This document shows, piece by piece, positions 22,982-35,420 of a DNA stretch of 64,000 bases. The notes below the pieces were generated by a model. That model was not told the DNA's origin, did not search any database, and was given only the letters and a program-made list of their open reading frames with translations. Source of the DNA: Xylocopa sonorina. Taxonomy: Eukaryota; Arthropoda; Insecta; Hymenoptera; Apidae. The stretch covers positions 744,001-808,000 of the forward strand of contig NW_027490118.1 of NCBI RefSeq assembly GCF_050948175.1. The letters are read 5' to 3'. A program made the translations under genes and the position numbers. The number at the start of each line of letters is the position of its first letter. The first letter of the stretch is position 1.

Positions 22982-24767
22982 TTAAAGCGTAGAAGCAGAC
23001 AGGCATAATGACACAGTATACAGTAGCGAAATCTCCTGTCGGCGACTTTGATGTCGACGTTCCACAAAATTGAGTGCGCATGCGCGTCATCAAAATCCAG
23101 ATCGCAGAGCCATCTGGATTTCAATCTCACTTATATTTTTTTACTCTCTATCTGCCCAACTTATTTTTACACTTAGTTAACCAAAATTTAATAAAAATAA
23201 TAAATGTATTATTTCTAATACACTGAAAAATAAGGAAAGAAAACAAAAATAAGAACATAAATATTATACAAGATAAACAAGAGAAAATGTAATGAAAAAT
23301 ACAAAAAATATACTATACATTGTATATTTTATTTTAAAATTTATTTTAAAGTTATTTTATATATACTTAATACCTATGAATACAAATATATCGGTAACAA
23401 ACATATAATATCTTAAAAGTAAAGGTTTCATTAATGAAAGAAACGAAGATATCATGTTTTTAATAAAAATATACTTTTTATTAAAGTAGGAATATATGTA
23501 TAAATGTACAATATATATACCAATTACTTCTACATTATTTAAAAATAGCAATGATTTACGCAAAAAGTCTGTCTGCTTCTTACTTCCAACAAAGACTTTA
23601 CCATGTTCTTTAGAATTAGTCCTGGTCGACGAATTTAAAATATCTAATAATTTGTCAAATTGATCGATTAATTCTACCGTTCCGCCGACCTCTTTTGGAA
23701 GTAAGTTGGCAGACAGTAGTGTGTACATGCCTGCAGCCACATGGTTGCTAAATATTTGTACAGCGTATTTAACTTTCATTCTTAAAAAACTATTCGGCTC
23801 GATATGCGCTTTTGATAGTGTTGGAGCCTATTTGATCCATTGTTTGCAATCGCGATTATAAAATTGAATAATAAGCGACCACGAAGTCGACGTTAATTTG
23901 AAAATGATGTTTTAATCAATTGTTTCGTGTCGTCTTCATTAAGTGTGGCGTATCAAACATATAAGCCGCAGTCTGTTCATTAATTAAGAAAGTGGAATTT
24001 TCAGTAGATATGTCTAAATCACGGAACAACTGTACAAAATTAGACCCCATATCTGTAATTAGTGCATGCTCCATAATACCATAACCATTTAATTTAGTTA
24101 TTATATTAAATATTATATTTTTTAATACATAACTAGGACATGCAGATTCTACAAAACAAAAGTAAATTGGCAATTTCCAATTATCTGCAATACTACGTGC
24201 CATTATAACTAAGGAAATCTTTGCAGTTTTGGATGTCTGATTTTCACATGAGCAAAAAGGTTTAAATGAGCCTTCAAACTCATTTCATCAGCACATAATA
24301 AGCAGTGTCGTTCTATAGCTGGTAATGTTTCCACTTTTTAAGAGCTCGGAATAGTTTTTCATTCATTCCTGGAACCAGATTCCATTTTTGTGTAAATAAC
24401 TGCAAAGTACGGACTGGAGGTAATGCCATTGATTTTTGTAATTCCTTGTAAGTTCGTGAGCTTGAAAAAAATAATGACAAGGCAAATTTTTTAAACCATG
24501 AATCACATCTTCTGCCATGTTTACTTTTACATTGTGCATCTATTTGTGCTATTAATATTCTGATAAAATCTTCTGGTAATAACTTACGATCTAATTCCCT
24601 CAAATTGTTATATTCGTTGTGCCTACTCGTGCTGACTGATTTTCTCCCCCTTTCCTTCGCATGTAATCGTCGAATTTGTGTACGCAATGCTTTATTTTGC
24701 ATTTATAATCTTTTAACTTGTTCACGTAATTTTTTTATTCTGAGACTATCATCTAATGATTTCTTAA

Positions 24768-25524
24768 CCCTTTGCACTCCGTTGTCGCCGCTACGGCGAC
24801 ACGTACTATAGCCCATAGCACTCCGTTGTCGCCGCTGCGGCGACACGGCACGCCCAGCATCTACAGGCAACATTGTATCTTTATACGGGTAGGAAGATGT
24901 TTCGGCACGCGCTAACGATAAGTGTCATCGGTCTGGCGACCGAGCTTGCTCCGTTTCTTTCAATTGTATTTTTGTCTGTCAGCGTAAAACACGAAAAAAT
25001 GAAATTTGAAAGGCGACCAGACCACCGCTATTGAGCCTAAGTCTGATTTTTCGTACGATTCTCCTGAAAGCGGTCCACTACAGGGCAAATCTGTGTCATA
25101 TGTTTACGGACAGGTATTATACCAGTATACCTTTGGCAGAGGAATTAATGAAAATGATGTGCCACTTAACTGGAACTATAAAAGAGTGAAAGGTATGAAA
25201 CCAGTGAATATTGTGATACTTGTCCTGGCAAGCCACAAATGCATCTTGGAGATTGCTTTTCACGGTATCATACTATGAAGAATTTTAAAAGATAATTGTT
25301 ATTTTTATGTACTGTTATATTCTTTACATCGTAATTTTGTTAATAAAACATAGCTTTCAAATATATAATATACAAGCTTTCTTTAATGACACGGCAAGGT
25401 CTTTGAGCTTCCTCAATTGCGCGGTCGCAACATTGTAAACACCTACGGAGTAGCTGACGGTCATGATCAAAATGTTCCGGAGTAGCTGGAACCTCTAGCT
25501 AAAAAGTGCGCGGAGTGCAAAGGG
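24768..25524 (+). mobile_element. Internally deleted piggyBac derivative inside the P-like gene
   Basis: The element is 757 bp. It starts CCCTTTGCACTCCG and ends CGGAGTGCAAAGGG, a perfect 14-bp inverted repeat, flanked by TTAA at 24764-24767 and 25525-25528. The left end continues with an inverted pair of TGTCGCCGC/GCGGCGACA words, present twice (24782-24845). It lies within the coiled-coil-coding exon of the THAP transposase: coding sequence reads on both sides. It is non-autonomous because only the beginning and end of a transposase are inside. Confidence 0.93.
24998..25312 (+). pseudogene. piggyBac transposase remnant: N-terminus fused to cysteine-rich end
   Basis: An N-terminal acidic stretch (SDFSYDSPESG) near 25035 leads, without any catalytic domain, to a frame reading SEYCDTCPGKPQMHLGDCFS and YHTMKNFKR before a stop at about 25291. 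This is the C-terminal C-x2-C/LGDCF-x-x-YH domain of piggyBac transposases, the part that binds element ends. The middle of the gene, about 400 codons, is deleted. A small frame offset separates the two parts, so no fusion protein is predicted. Confidence 0.75.
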
Positions 25525-26978
25525 TTAATATTCAATCTGATTCTTAATATATTTAATCTGTAATATTCAAATCCGTTAGATTCATTAAAAAAGATTTCTA
25601 AATATATAATATAAAATTTATAATTATAAATTAGCTGACACAAAATAATATGAAATAAAATAAAATAAAATACAGTAAAAGTATAAACTTACGGTTTCAT
25701 TACTTCTATCTCAAAATTCCTGGCAGCAGAATTATTTTAAAGTTTTCTGCATTCCTGAAAACAATTTAGGTATAATTTATAGATTTACTAATTAAAAATA
25801 CAAAAATTCATTATTCTATTAATATATATATATATATTACCTATTCTCTTCTTCAATTTTTATAATCTCTTCTGCATGTGTATTACTACAACAAAAGAGA
25901 TATATATTATAGAACTACAAAATTGTATATAAAATTATAACAAAAAAATATGAAATACAATTTCATATACCTACATAGTTCTTCTTTTCCTGTAGATACA
26001 TTTTGTTCTGTAATTTCATTTGTATTATCTCTGAAAAAAATTTATTTTTTAAATTAAATTGTGTCAAAAAATTTAATTATTAAATTAAATTATGTCAAAC
26101 AAATAATTATTATTAAACTTACTATTGTTTAGTATTACGTCCCAATAATAGCGTTGGAACAGCATCTAGATGAAGGAAAGCTCTAACTTTATTAATTCTG
26201 AATAATTTTTCCTCAAAATGTAAATGGCACAGACGAATATTGTCGCATCAATATTGTGAACCTTTAGATAGTAAATCAAATCTTTTACATGCATCTACCC
26301 ATTTCAACCATCTGTAATATAAAATTGTATTAGTTTTATCAATAACATTAATTTATATATAATATATATATACTACTCATAATATATATTAGTCGAAAGA
26401 AACATGGCATCAAAAAATAATAAGGCATATTATAAGGCATGTTATACCTGTCTTGTTCCTTTCGAAACTTAAAATAATGTCTCTTCACATTGAATTGTTT
26501 TAAGCATTCTAGTATTGCACAACTTGGCTTCTTTCTTATGCCCATTTCTTAATTATTAAGTTAGTACAGCCACATCTGAAACAAAGCTAAGATCAAAGTG
26601 CTTCCAAAGAGAATATATAATTTAAGATATTTATATAAATTAACAATTCTCTTAAATAATTTATCAAAATATTTCTAGAAATTAACAGTTACTTTAAATT
26701 GATTCTTCTTTGCTCTCTTCCCTTTTTCTCCCAAAACCTTCGAAAGAGCTTGAATGCGACTTCAACGCTTACAGGCAGCTTTCAACAGATATTAAATTCC
26801 CTCCAAACTCAGCTTCAGGCTTGGATAGATATTCAATCGTCTTTCTGTCTGCTAAAAGAACTAAAGAGCAAGTGAGGCAGAAGTACAGATGGCACTGCGA
26901 TTCGGAACTTATTGACGTGCATACGCATTAAATTTTGTGTCATATAAAATCGTGCTACTTGCGCTACTGTATACTGTG

Positions 26979-29900
26979 ATAATGCTATGCATAGAATATT
27001 ACAGCTTACTTACTCTGAAACGTTGGAATGATAAGCGCCATGGAATTGCATGGAGCAGTAGAACACTATGAAGTCCCGTCCTTTTGCATGGAATTGTAGA
27101 ATTCACATTCTTTTGAAGTCTAGAAAGAAGATGCACATAATGGTATGCTTAGAAGGTTACAGCTTACTTACGTAGAAACGATAGGTTGAGATGGGTAATC
27201 GCATTGCATGGAGCATTAGAAATCTGCAGGATTCACACGCAGAAACTGCGACGCGCGACCCCGTTGTATGGAACTGTAGAATTCACATTCTTTAGACATG
27301 TAGAAACCGATAAGAATAATTCTATGCATAGGAGATTACAGGTTACTCACTTTGAAACGTTGGACTGAGATGCGACATAGCATTGCATGGAGTATTAGAA
27401 CCTTACTCTTTTGAAACGCAGACACTGTGAAGCGCTATTCCGCTGCATGGAATTGTGGAATTCACATTCTTTTGAAGTGTAGAAGCAGATAAGTATGGTT
27501 CTATGCACAGAAGATAACACCTTACTTACTTTGAGGCGTAGAAATGAGATACGCCGTCGCCTTGCATGCAGTATTAGAACTCTATTACTTTGAAACGCAG
27601 ACACTACGGAGTGCCATCCTGTTGTATGGAATTGTATAACTCACATTCTTTTGAATGGCTCCAGCAGATAAGCATAACGCTATGCATAAAAGGCTACAGC
27701 TTGCTAGTTTTGAAACGTTGAAATGAGATGAAAATGATGATATGATTGAAAACTGCCTGTCAAAGCAATGGAGATATGGATGCCGCATCTCATTTCAATG
27801 TTTCATGATAAAATGTAATATTCACTGCAACGCGTTATTCTTATCTGCTTGTACATTTCGAAAGAATATGAATCCAACACTTGCTTGCTAAGAGATAGCG
27901 TTTCTAGATGTCTACGTGTCGAAGCATTTGATTTGTACTACTTCATGTATCGCGATATCACACATAATTTCAATAGTTTAAAGCAATCTAGCAATCTAGC
28001 GTGCTCTAGGCATCGCATAATGCTTATCTGTCTATACACTTCAATAGAATGTGAATCATACAATTGCTACCACACCGATAACGTTTCTAGGTGTATCTGT
28101 CGAAGCAACAGAGTTCTGAAACATCATTCGTATCATAACGTATAATACTCAATGCAACGCGTTAGGATTATCAGCTTCTACACTTCAAAAGAATGTGAAT
28201 TCTACACTTCCTTGCTGATGGGTAGCGTTTCTTGATGTCTACGTGTCGAAGCATTAGATTTCTAATTCTTCATTCAATGCAATGTCGTATATCACTTCAA
28301 CGTTTCACGATAAGTTGTAATATTCAATGCAACGCGTTATGCTTCTCTACTTCTACACATCAAAAGAACGTGTATTCTACTGCTCCTCGGAACGGGACAG
28401 CGCTGCATAATGCATGCATGTCAAATCAGTAGAATTCTACTGTTCCATGCAGCGGTATGGCGCTCTACATTGTCTGCATGTCAAAGCGGCAGAATGCAAA
28501 TGCTCCATGCAATGCCATGGCTTATCTCAGTTAAATATTGCAAAGTAAATAATCTGTATTGTTCCATGCATTGTATTAAGCTTATCTGCTTCTACACGTC
28601 AAAAGAATGTGAATTCTACATTTTCATGTAACGGAATAGCGCTTCATAGTGCCAGCAAGAAACAGAAGTGGACTTCTAATACTCTATGGAATGCAATGGT
28701 ATATCTCATTTCAATGATTCAAAGTAAATAAACTGTAATCTTCTATACATAGCATTGTGTCCGTCTGCTTCCACGCTTTAAAAGAACGTCAATTCTACAG
28801 TTCTATGCAACTAGTTGGTTCTTCGTACTGTCTGCGTGTAAAAACAATAGGCTTCTACTGCTCCATGATATGCGATGTCGCATCTCATTTCAACGTTTCA
28901 AAGAAAATTAAGCTGTAATCCTCCATGCATGGCATTATGCCTGGCTGCTTCTACGCTTTAGAAGAATGTGAATACTACTGTTCTATGCAACTAGATGGTG
29001 CTTCATAGTGTTTGTGTATAAAATCAATACACTTCTACTGAGCCATACAATGCGATGGCGCAGCTTATATTCAACTATCAAAGTAAATAGATAATATCAT
29101 AATATTAAAAAAATATAGCATAAGGTGCGCCATTGCATTGCTTGGAGAATTGGGGCTCCATTTCTTTTACAACGCAGATACAATGAAGCGCCATCACGTT
29201 GTATGGAACTGTACAATTCACGTTCTTTTGCATTGTAAAAGCAGATAAGCATAATGCTATGCATAGAAGACTACACTATACTTTCTTTGAAACACTGAAA
29301 TGTGATGCGACATCGCATTTCATGGACCAGTAGCAGTCTATTTCTTTGATACGCAGGCATTATAAAGCACCATTCCGTTGCATAGATCTGTAGAATTCAC
29401 ATTCCATTGAAGTATAGAATAGATAAGCATAATGCTATGTATGGAAGGCTATGTAAGAAGGCTACAGCTTACTTACTTTCAAACTTTGGAATGAGATGCC
29501 CCATCGTTTTGCATAGAGCATTAGAACTCTATTGCTGTGAGACGCAGATACTATGGAGCGCTATTCCGTTGCATAGAATTGTATAACTCTCAATCCTTTG
29601 AAATGCAGCAGCAGATAAGCACAATGCTATGGATAGAAGGTTACACCATACTTAATTTGAAACGCTGAAATGAAATGCGCCATTGCATTACATGGAGCGT
29701 TAGAACTCTATCTATTTGTCATCCAGACACTATGAAGCGTCATCCTGTTGCATGAAGCATATAGAATTGAGATTCTTTTGACGCGTAGGAGCAGGTAAGC
29801 GTTTTGCTGTGCATAAAAGGTTACATTTTATTTACTCTGAAACTTTGAAATAAGATGCGTCACCGCATTGCATTGAGCATTAGAACTCCATTGCTTCTAC

Positions 29901-30047
29901 TCGTAGACAATATGAAGCTCCATTCCGTTGCATGGAACTATAGAATTCACTTTCTTTGGAAGTGTGGAAGCAGATACGCATAATGTCATGTTTAGAGGTT
30001 TACAGCTTACTTACTTCGAAACGATGAAATGAGGTGCGCCATCGCAT
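26979..30047. repeat. 172-bp satellite, block 4, three orientation segments
   Basis: Plus-oriented from 26979 to about 27775, minus-oriented from about 27776 to 29078, and plus again from 29124 to 30047. The plus-to-minus change near 27776 has no spacer. The minus-to-plus change contains a 45-bp AT-rich spacer at 29079-29123. Both monomer subfamilies occur: the minus part begins with the CTAGATGTCTACGTGTCGAAGC type and passes to the GGCATTATGCTTATCTGC type. Confidence 0.85.
29079..29123 (+). other. AT-rich spacer at a satellite orientation switch
   Basis: Core AAGTAAATAGATAATATCAT, followed by AATATT, an A-run and ATATAGCATAA. It separates minus-oriented from plus-oriented satellite. The same spacer in reverse complement sits at 58550-58595, also at a minus-to-plus switch. 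Confidence 0.8.
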
Positions 30048-30067
30048 TATATCACTTCCAGAACTAG

Positions 30068-30235
30068 TGACACTAACGTGGTGCCATCGGCAGGCCAGAC
30101 GTTGTTTACCGGTGACACTCATGTGATGTCATTGATGTGCCTGTCGTTATTTGCCGGTAACGCTCACATGGTGCCATTGATAGGCCAGTCGCTATTTGCC
30201 GGCGACTCCCACGTGGTACCATTGGCAAGCCAATT
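30068..30235. repeat. 45-bp subterminal repeats of the fourth piggyBac
   Basis: Three and a half units share TGCCATTGATAGGCCAGTCG, TTGCCGG and GACTCCCACGTGG-like words at about 45-bp spacing. They follow the left terminus immediately. Their periodicity makes a short open frame of repeated peptide (30078-30269) that I regard as incidental. Confidence 0.75.
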
Positions 30236-30499
30236 GCAAAACCTTTTAGAATGTCAGATTCTTAACTGATACAAAATTATATTACGTAAAACCTTTTGAC
30301 TACTGAAGAGTTTATTTTGAATCGCTTCGGTGGGACTGAATACTATCGCTAGGGACTGAATACTTTTTCACGAAATGCATTTCAATGTTTGCCTATTGAT
30401 AAGCAACAAGGTATGTAAATTTAAATGTTATAATTTCAGTAGCATTGTGAAGATATTCCCTAATAATAATGAATTACTAAAGAGAGTGACGTTTAGTAG

Positions 30500-31975
30500 A
30501 TAATTATGATGATGTGCTTTCTGATGTTCGTGGCGATTGTGATTTAGAAGAGAGAAGTGACAGTGACACAGAATCAGTAGATTCCGATATCAGTATCGGA
30601 GTGTGAAAAAGACAACGGGTCATGCCTTTGCTGAGTTATTCTGAAGAAAGCGACGAAGAAATGCATTCATACTGGACAGAAGTTGAATAATAATTAAACT
30701 TTTAGGGGTACTCCGGGTCCTACTGTATTTCCAATAAATACAAGTATGATCGATGATTCCGCAGAAATGTTTACTGGAAACGACTTATTTGAATTTATTG
30801 CCACGGAAACAAACAGATACCACGCACATAATTGTGGCAAGTATAAACAGCAAAAAAATTGTCAAATTGCTCAATGTAGCAGTAGCATAGCTGAAATAAT
30901 GGTTTGCACTAATAATTATAATGGGACTTGTAAAAAAACCAAGAGTGGAGGATTACTGGTCCACAAACTCACTGATAGAGACTCCAATATTTTCCAAGAC
31001 AATGAGTCGTAATAGATTCAGACAAATATTGACACACATTCATTTTGCAAACAATGCTAAGATGCCTCCCGATGGTAACCAACTCTCCAAAGTACAATAT
31101 CTAATCAACAATTTCTCTAAAAAATTTGAAAAAAATATCAATCCTTCACAAAACATTTGTATTGACGAAGGTATGGTACCGTGGTGCGGAAGGCTTATGC
31201 TTAAAACTTATAATCCATCCAAAATTAAGAAATATGGTATTCTTATCCGAATGTTATGCGATTCTGCTAGTGGATATATTTTGAGTTTAAAACTTTATTG
31301 TAGCGTTGGACAAAGTTTAAACATCACAATAATGGAATTATTGAGACATCCCTTTAGAAAATGGCACCCTCTCTATATGTATAATCTGTACAATGGTGTT
31401 GCCCTCGCAAAAGAACTACTTTTGAAACAAGTCCGAGTGTGTGGATCAATAAGGCTTGATGGAGGACTACCAGATTTTTTAAAAAATGCGAAATTGAAAA
31501 AATCAGTACCTTTGTTTAAACGACAAGGGGAAATACTTTTGCAGTTCTGGGAAAGCGTTGAAAAACAGAGTTGTCCAAATGATATCTACAATGCTGAATT
31601 TGTGGACATTGGAAAGATTTGTAGAAAAACTGGCCGACCGATTCCAAAACCTCGATGTATTTCTTATTATAATCAGCATATGAATAGAATGGACTGAACT
31701 GATCAATATTTAAGCTGTTACCCCATATTCAGAAAGACTGCAAAGTGGTTTGAAACGGTTGCATTGTATCTTTTTAACTGCAGTTTGTTCAATGCGTTTA
31801 AAGTACATAGACACATGAACGTAAGTTGTGGTAAAACTCTTGCAGTTCGTGACTTCGTGCTGCATATAGCAAGATATTGGATACAAGACACAGAGACACC
31901 GAAGGGAATTTTAAAAGTCCTACAACATCGACTCATCATCATGATCCACTTCACAGACTTTCAGCAAATTTAAAA
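30500..31975 (+). pseudogene. piggyBac transposase, fourth element
   Basis: Acidic N-terminal remnants (SDSDTESVDSDIS near 30575) are followed by NDLFEFIATETNRYHAHN near 30780. The main frame from 30921 has MSRNRFRQILTHIHFANN, NICIDEGMVPWCGR with the first catalytic Asp (31164-31166), YNPSKIKKYGI, and YMYNLYNGVALAKELL, where the second catalytic Asp is Tyr (31380-31382). YYNQHMNRMD holds the third Asp (31692-31694) but is followed at once by TGA. The frame continues after the stop with WFETVALYLFNCSLFNAFK to 31972, the usual helical end of the domain. A cysteine-rich end is scarcely visible (about 32020-32060, HVCYLHC). PGBD4-like by motif spacing, inactive. Confidence 0.87.
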
Positions 31976-32350
31976 TACCACCAATTGATCCCAACATCTC
32001 CAAATAATAAACGTAAAAGAAGAAGAAGCCACGTATGCTATTTACATTGTATTAGAAAAACCACATGATTGATGTACAAAACTTGCAACGTTACTTACTT
32101 ATTATATTTACTTATATATTATTATACCTACTTATTATAATTACTTATATATATTACTTATTATACTTGAGGAACTGTTTTGCTACTTTTCATCAAATAA
32201 AGAAATATTAAGTGTATGCGGAATTTAATTAAATGGAGTTATTTTATAAAAAGCAATTAAGTTTATAAAGCTGTTATGAATTTTTTTTACATTTCTACGT
32301 TTTAATAATTATCACACAAAGGAATAAATATTGTTGTATAATAATGTTGT

Positions 32351-35300
32351 ATAATAATGAGATGCGATATCGCATATCGTGGAGCATTAGAACTCCACTT
32401 ATCTGACACGCAGGCATTTCAAAGCTCCATCCCGTTGCATGGAATTGCATAATTCACATTCTTTTGAAGAACTCAAGCAGATAACCATCATGCTATGCAT
32501 AGAAGATTATAGTTTACTTACTTTCAAACGTTGAATTCAGTTGCACTATCGCATTGCATGGAGCATTAGATCTCCGCAGCTTTAACAGGTAGACACTATG
32601 AAGCCCCTTCCTGTTGCATGAAACAAGCATAGCATTATGCTTATTTGCTTCTACGTTTCTATAGAATAGAGGTCTGCGCAACAGGAATGGGCTTCATATT
32701 GTCTACGTGACTCTGTAGTACAGTTCTAATGCCCCATGCAATGCAATGTCGAATCTCATGTCATCGCTTCAAATTAAGTAAGTTGTTATCTTTTAAGCAT
32801 AGTATTACGCTTAACTGTTTCTACACTTCAAAGGAATGTAACTTCCATAGAGTATGAATGTCAGAGCAACACAGTATCAAGTCCCTATACAATGCATTGC
32901 CGCATCTCACTACAACGTTTCAAGGTAAGTAAGCTGTAATCTACTATGCATAGCACTGTGCGCATCTGCTTCTAGACTTCAAATGAATGTCAATTCTCCT
33001 GTTCCATGAAACAGGATTGCGCTTCATATTGTCAACGTATCAAAGTAATAGATTTCTAATGCTCCATGCAATGTAACGTCGCATGTTGCTGCAACGTATC
33101 AAATTCAGTGTGCTGTAATCTTCTGTGCTTAGCATTATGTTTACCTGCTTCTACACTTCAAAATAGTGTATACTCTACAGTTTCTTGATACGGGAGGGCG
33201 CTTCATAATGTCTGCGTGTCAAAGCAACGGAATTTTAATGCTCCATGCTACGTGATGGAGTATCCCATTTCAAAGTTTTAAAGTCAGATAATAGTGTAGA
33301 ATTCACACATACATTTAAAGTGTAAAAGCAGGTAAGCCTAATGCTATGCATAAAAGATTATAGATTACTTACTTTGGAACGTTGAAATGAGATGCGCCAA
33401 CGCCTTACATGGACGCCATCGCTCTGACCCGCAGACACTATGAAGCGCCACCTCGCTGCATGTAACTGAACTAACATTCATTTGAAGTGTATAGGCTAAT
33501 AAGTATAATGCTATTCCTAGAAGATTACAGCCCACAATTCTAGAAATTGTAGAAAATATATACTTTTGAAGTATAGTAGTAGATAAGCATAATGCGCTGC
33601 ATAGGACATTCCAACTTACTTACTTTGAGAAGTTGAAATAAGATATGCCATTCCATGCATGGACCATACGATCTCTATCGTTTCGACTCGTAGACAATAT
33701 GAAGCACAACCTCGTTCAAGGAACTATAAAATTCACATTCCTTTTTGGTGTAGAAGCAGACAAGCATAACGCAATGCATAGAACATTACAGCTTACTCAC
33801 TCTGAATCGGTGAAATAATATGACATCTCGATGCATAAAGCATTAGAACCCTATTATAATACTTTGACACATGGACATGATGAAACGCCAACCTGTTACA
33901 AGCAACTGTAGATATCGCATTCTTTTGAAGCGTATAGGGAGATATGCATAATGCGACGCATAGATCGTTACAACCTCGATGCATAAAGCATTAGAACTCT
34001 GTTGATATGAAACTCAGACACTATGAAATGCCATTCCGTTAAAAGCTACTGTAGGATTCACACTCGTAAGAAAAAGCGTAGAAACAGATATGCATTTTCC
34101 GATGCCTAGAACATTACAACCTACTTACTTTGAATTGATATGCGCCATCTGATTGCAATCCATCACCGATTACAACCTGCTTACTTTGAACTGATATGCA
34201 TAAATCGATATGATGATGCATAAATCGTTAGAACTCTATTTCTTGGAAACGCAAACACTACGAAACGCCATCCCGATGCAAGCAACAGATGATGTCACAT
34301 TGTTTTGAACCATAGAGGAGAAGCATAATGCGTTGCATAGAGTATTACGATTTACTGAAATGTTAAAATATGTTGCGCCATCTATTTGCGTTAGGAATTA
34401 GAACTATATTGGTTTTTCACGTGGTAACGTAGAATCCCAATCGCGTATTATGAAACTGTAGGGTTCGCATTCTTTTGAACTGGAAGATTAGCATAATGCG
34501 ATAATTAGCATAAGCTGATTAGCATAATGCGAAACATAGAATATAACAAATTACTTACACTGAAACGTTGAAATGAAATGCGCCATCGCGAAGTACAAAG
34601 TATTAGAACTCGCTTCTTGGTTCTACGTTTCAACGTAAGTAAGTTGGAAGGTTTCATATAACGCAATTACGCTTATTTGCTTCTACGTTAGTATATATAT
34701 AATTTCTACAGATCTATGTATCTGTATAGCGCTTCTAAGTGTTAACTTTTCGAAGTAAGCCCATTATAGATATATGAGTCTGTAGAAATAACATAAATTG
34801 TATTGTAGAACCTAGTAAGCATAATTGTGTTGTACAGAATCTAACAACATACATACTTTGACACGCAGTATGAAGATGCACAATTGCGTTGCATGCAATT
34901 ACATTCTTTGATGTGTAGAAGCAGATAAGCACTGTTACGTTTTATAGAACTATAAAACTTGCATTAAAACGTGCAAAACAGGATCGCTACCACATTGCTT
35001 GTAACTTTAGTACTCCATTGCTTTGACGCGTAGACGCTTAGAAGGGCTATCCCGTTGCATGAAACTGTCGTAATCACATACTTTTGACGAGTAGAAGCAG
35101 ATAAGCATGCTTTACATAAAACATTACAGCCTACTTACTTTAAAGCGCTGAAATGAAATTTGCAACCACGATGGATAGGTTATTAGTACTCTATTACTTG
35201 GAACGCATACACTATAAAACGCCATCCCGTTGCATGCAACTGTAGGATCCATATTCTTTGAAAGCGTTTAAGCAGATATGCATAGTGCGATACATAGAAT

Positions 35301-35420
35301 ATTACAACCTATTCTATGCTTTTAACTACAGACACTATGAAGTGCAATTCCCTTGGAAGTAACTGTAGGATTTATATTCTTCTGAAGCGTAGAAGCTGTA
35401 ATGCATAATGTGATGCGTAG
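32351..35420. repeat. 172-bp satellite, block 5, several orientation switches
   Basis: Plus from about 32355 to 32620, minus from about 32621 to 33290 (starting at AAGCATAGCATTATGCTTAT, itself hairpin-like), plus from about 33291 to 34630, a short minus stretch at about 34631-34750, then plus to 35420. Monomers here are more diverged and shortened than in block 3. No gene. Confidence 0.8.

Larger units (their letters stand above)
23357..26545 (-). pseudogene. THAP-domain P-like transposase, multi-exon, broken
   Basis: The minus-strand start at 26545 reads MGIRKKPSCAILEC and HYFKFRK, the first half of a C2CH THAP zinc finger. After an intron, 26311-26136 reads WLKWVDACKR and CHLHFEEKLF with AVPT at its end, completing the C2CH/AVPT signature, but has an in-frame stop (SQY then TGA). 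Small exons with AG/GT borders follow near 26028-25980, 25893-25843 and 25757-25690. Next comes a Lys/Glu coiled coil (KKLREQVKRL) with a stop just before 24702, then SWFKKFALSLFFSS, CADEMSLK (catalytic Asp codon about 24287-24289), ALITDMGSN, FDTPHLMKTTRNN, and MKVKYAVQIFS with FDKLLDILNS. This order matches the P-element/THAP9 transposase: DNA binding, coiled coil, RNase H fold, insertion domain. The C-terminal end is missing. Confidence 0.85.
23012..26978 (-). mobile_element. P-element-like (THAP) DNA transposon in satellite
   Basis: The outer ends form an inverted repeat: CACAGTATACAGTAGCG begins at 23012 and its complement ends at 26978. The flanks carry ATAATG on both sides (23005-23010 and 26979-26984), extended to 7-8 bp with mismatch, as expected for the 8-bp duplication of P-like elements. 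They rejoin as the satellite word GCATAATGCTATGC. The 3,967-bp element contains a multi-exon THAP transposase gene on the minus strand and a 757-bp piggyBac derivative. The left subterminal part (23030-23130) is GC-richer, with GCGCATGCGC. Confidence 0.85.
30048..32350 (+). mobile_element. Fourth piggyBac element, right end truncated
   Basis: The left end at about 30048 (TATCACTTCCAGAAC) resembles the terminus TTATCACTTTCACAACC of a related fragment at 50108, but TTAA is degenerate (ATTATA). Subterminal repeats follow, then a transposase pseudogene. The right end stops at a short ATTGTTGTATAATAATG repeat and joins satellite. The related fragment at 50108-50485 continues past this point, so the true right terminus is missing here. 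Confidence 0.78.

Noticed and set aside
27186..29090. Several 60-100-residue frames in satellite arrays, some on each strand
   Set aside because: They repeat with the 172-bp monomer, are interrupted differently in every copy and have no conserved start.
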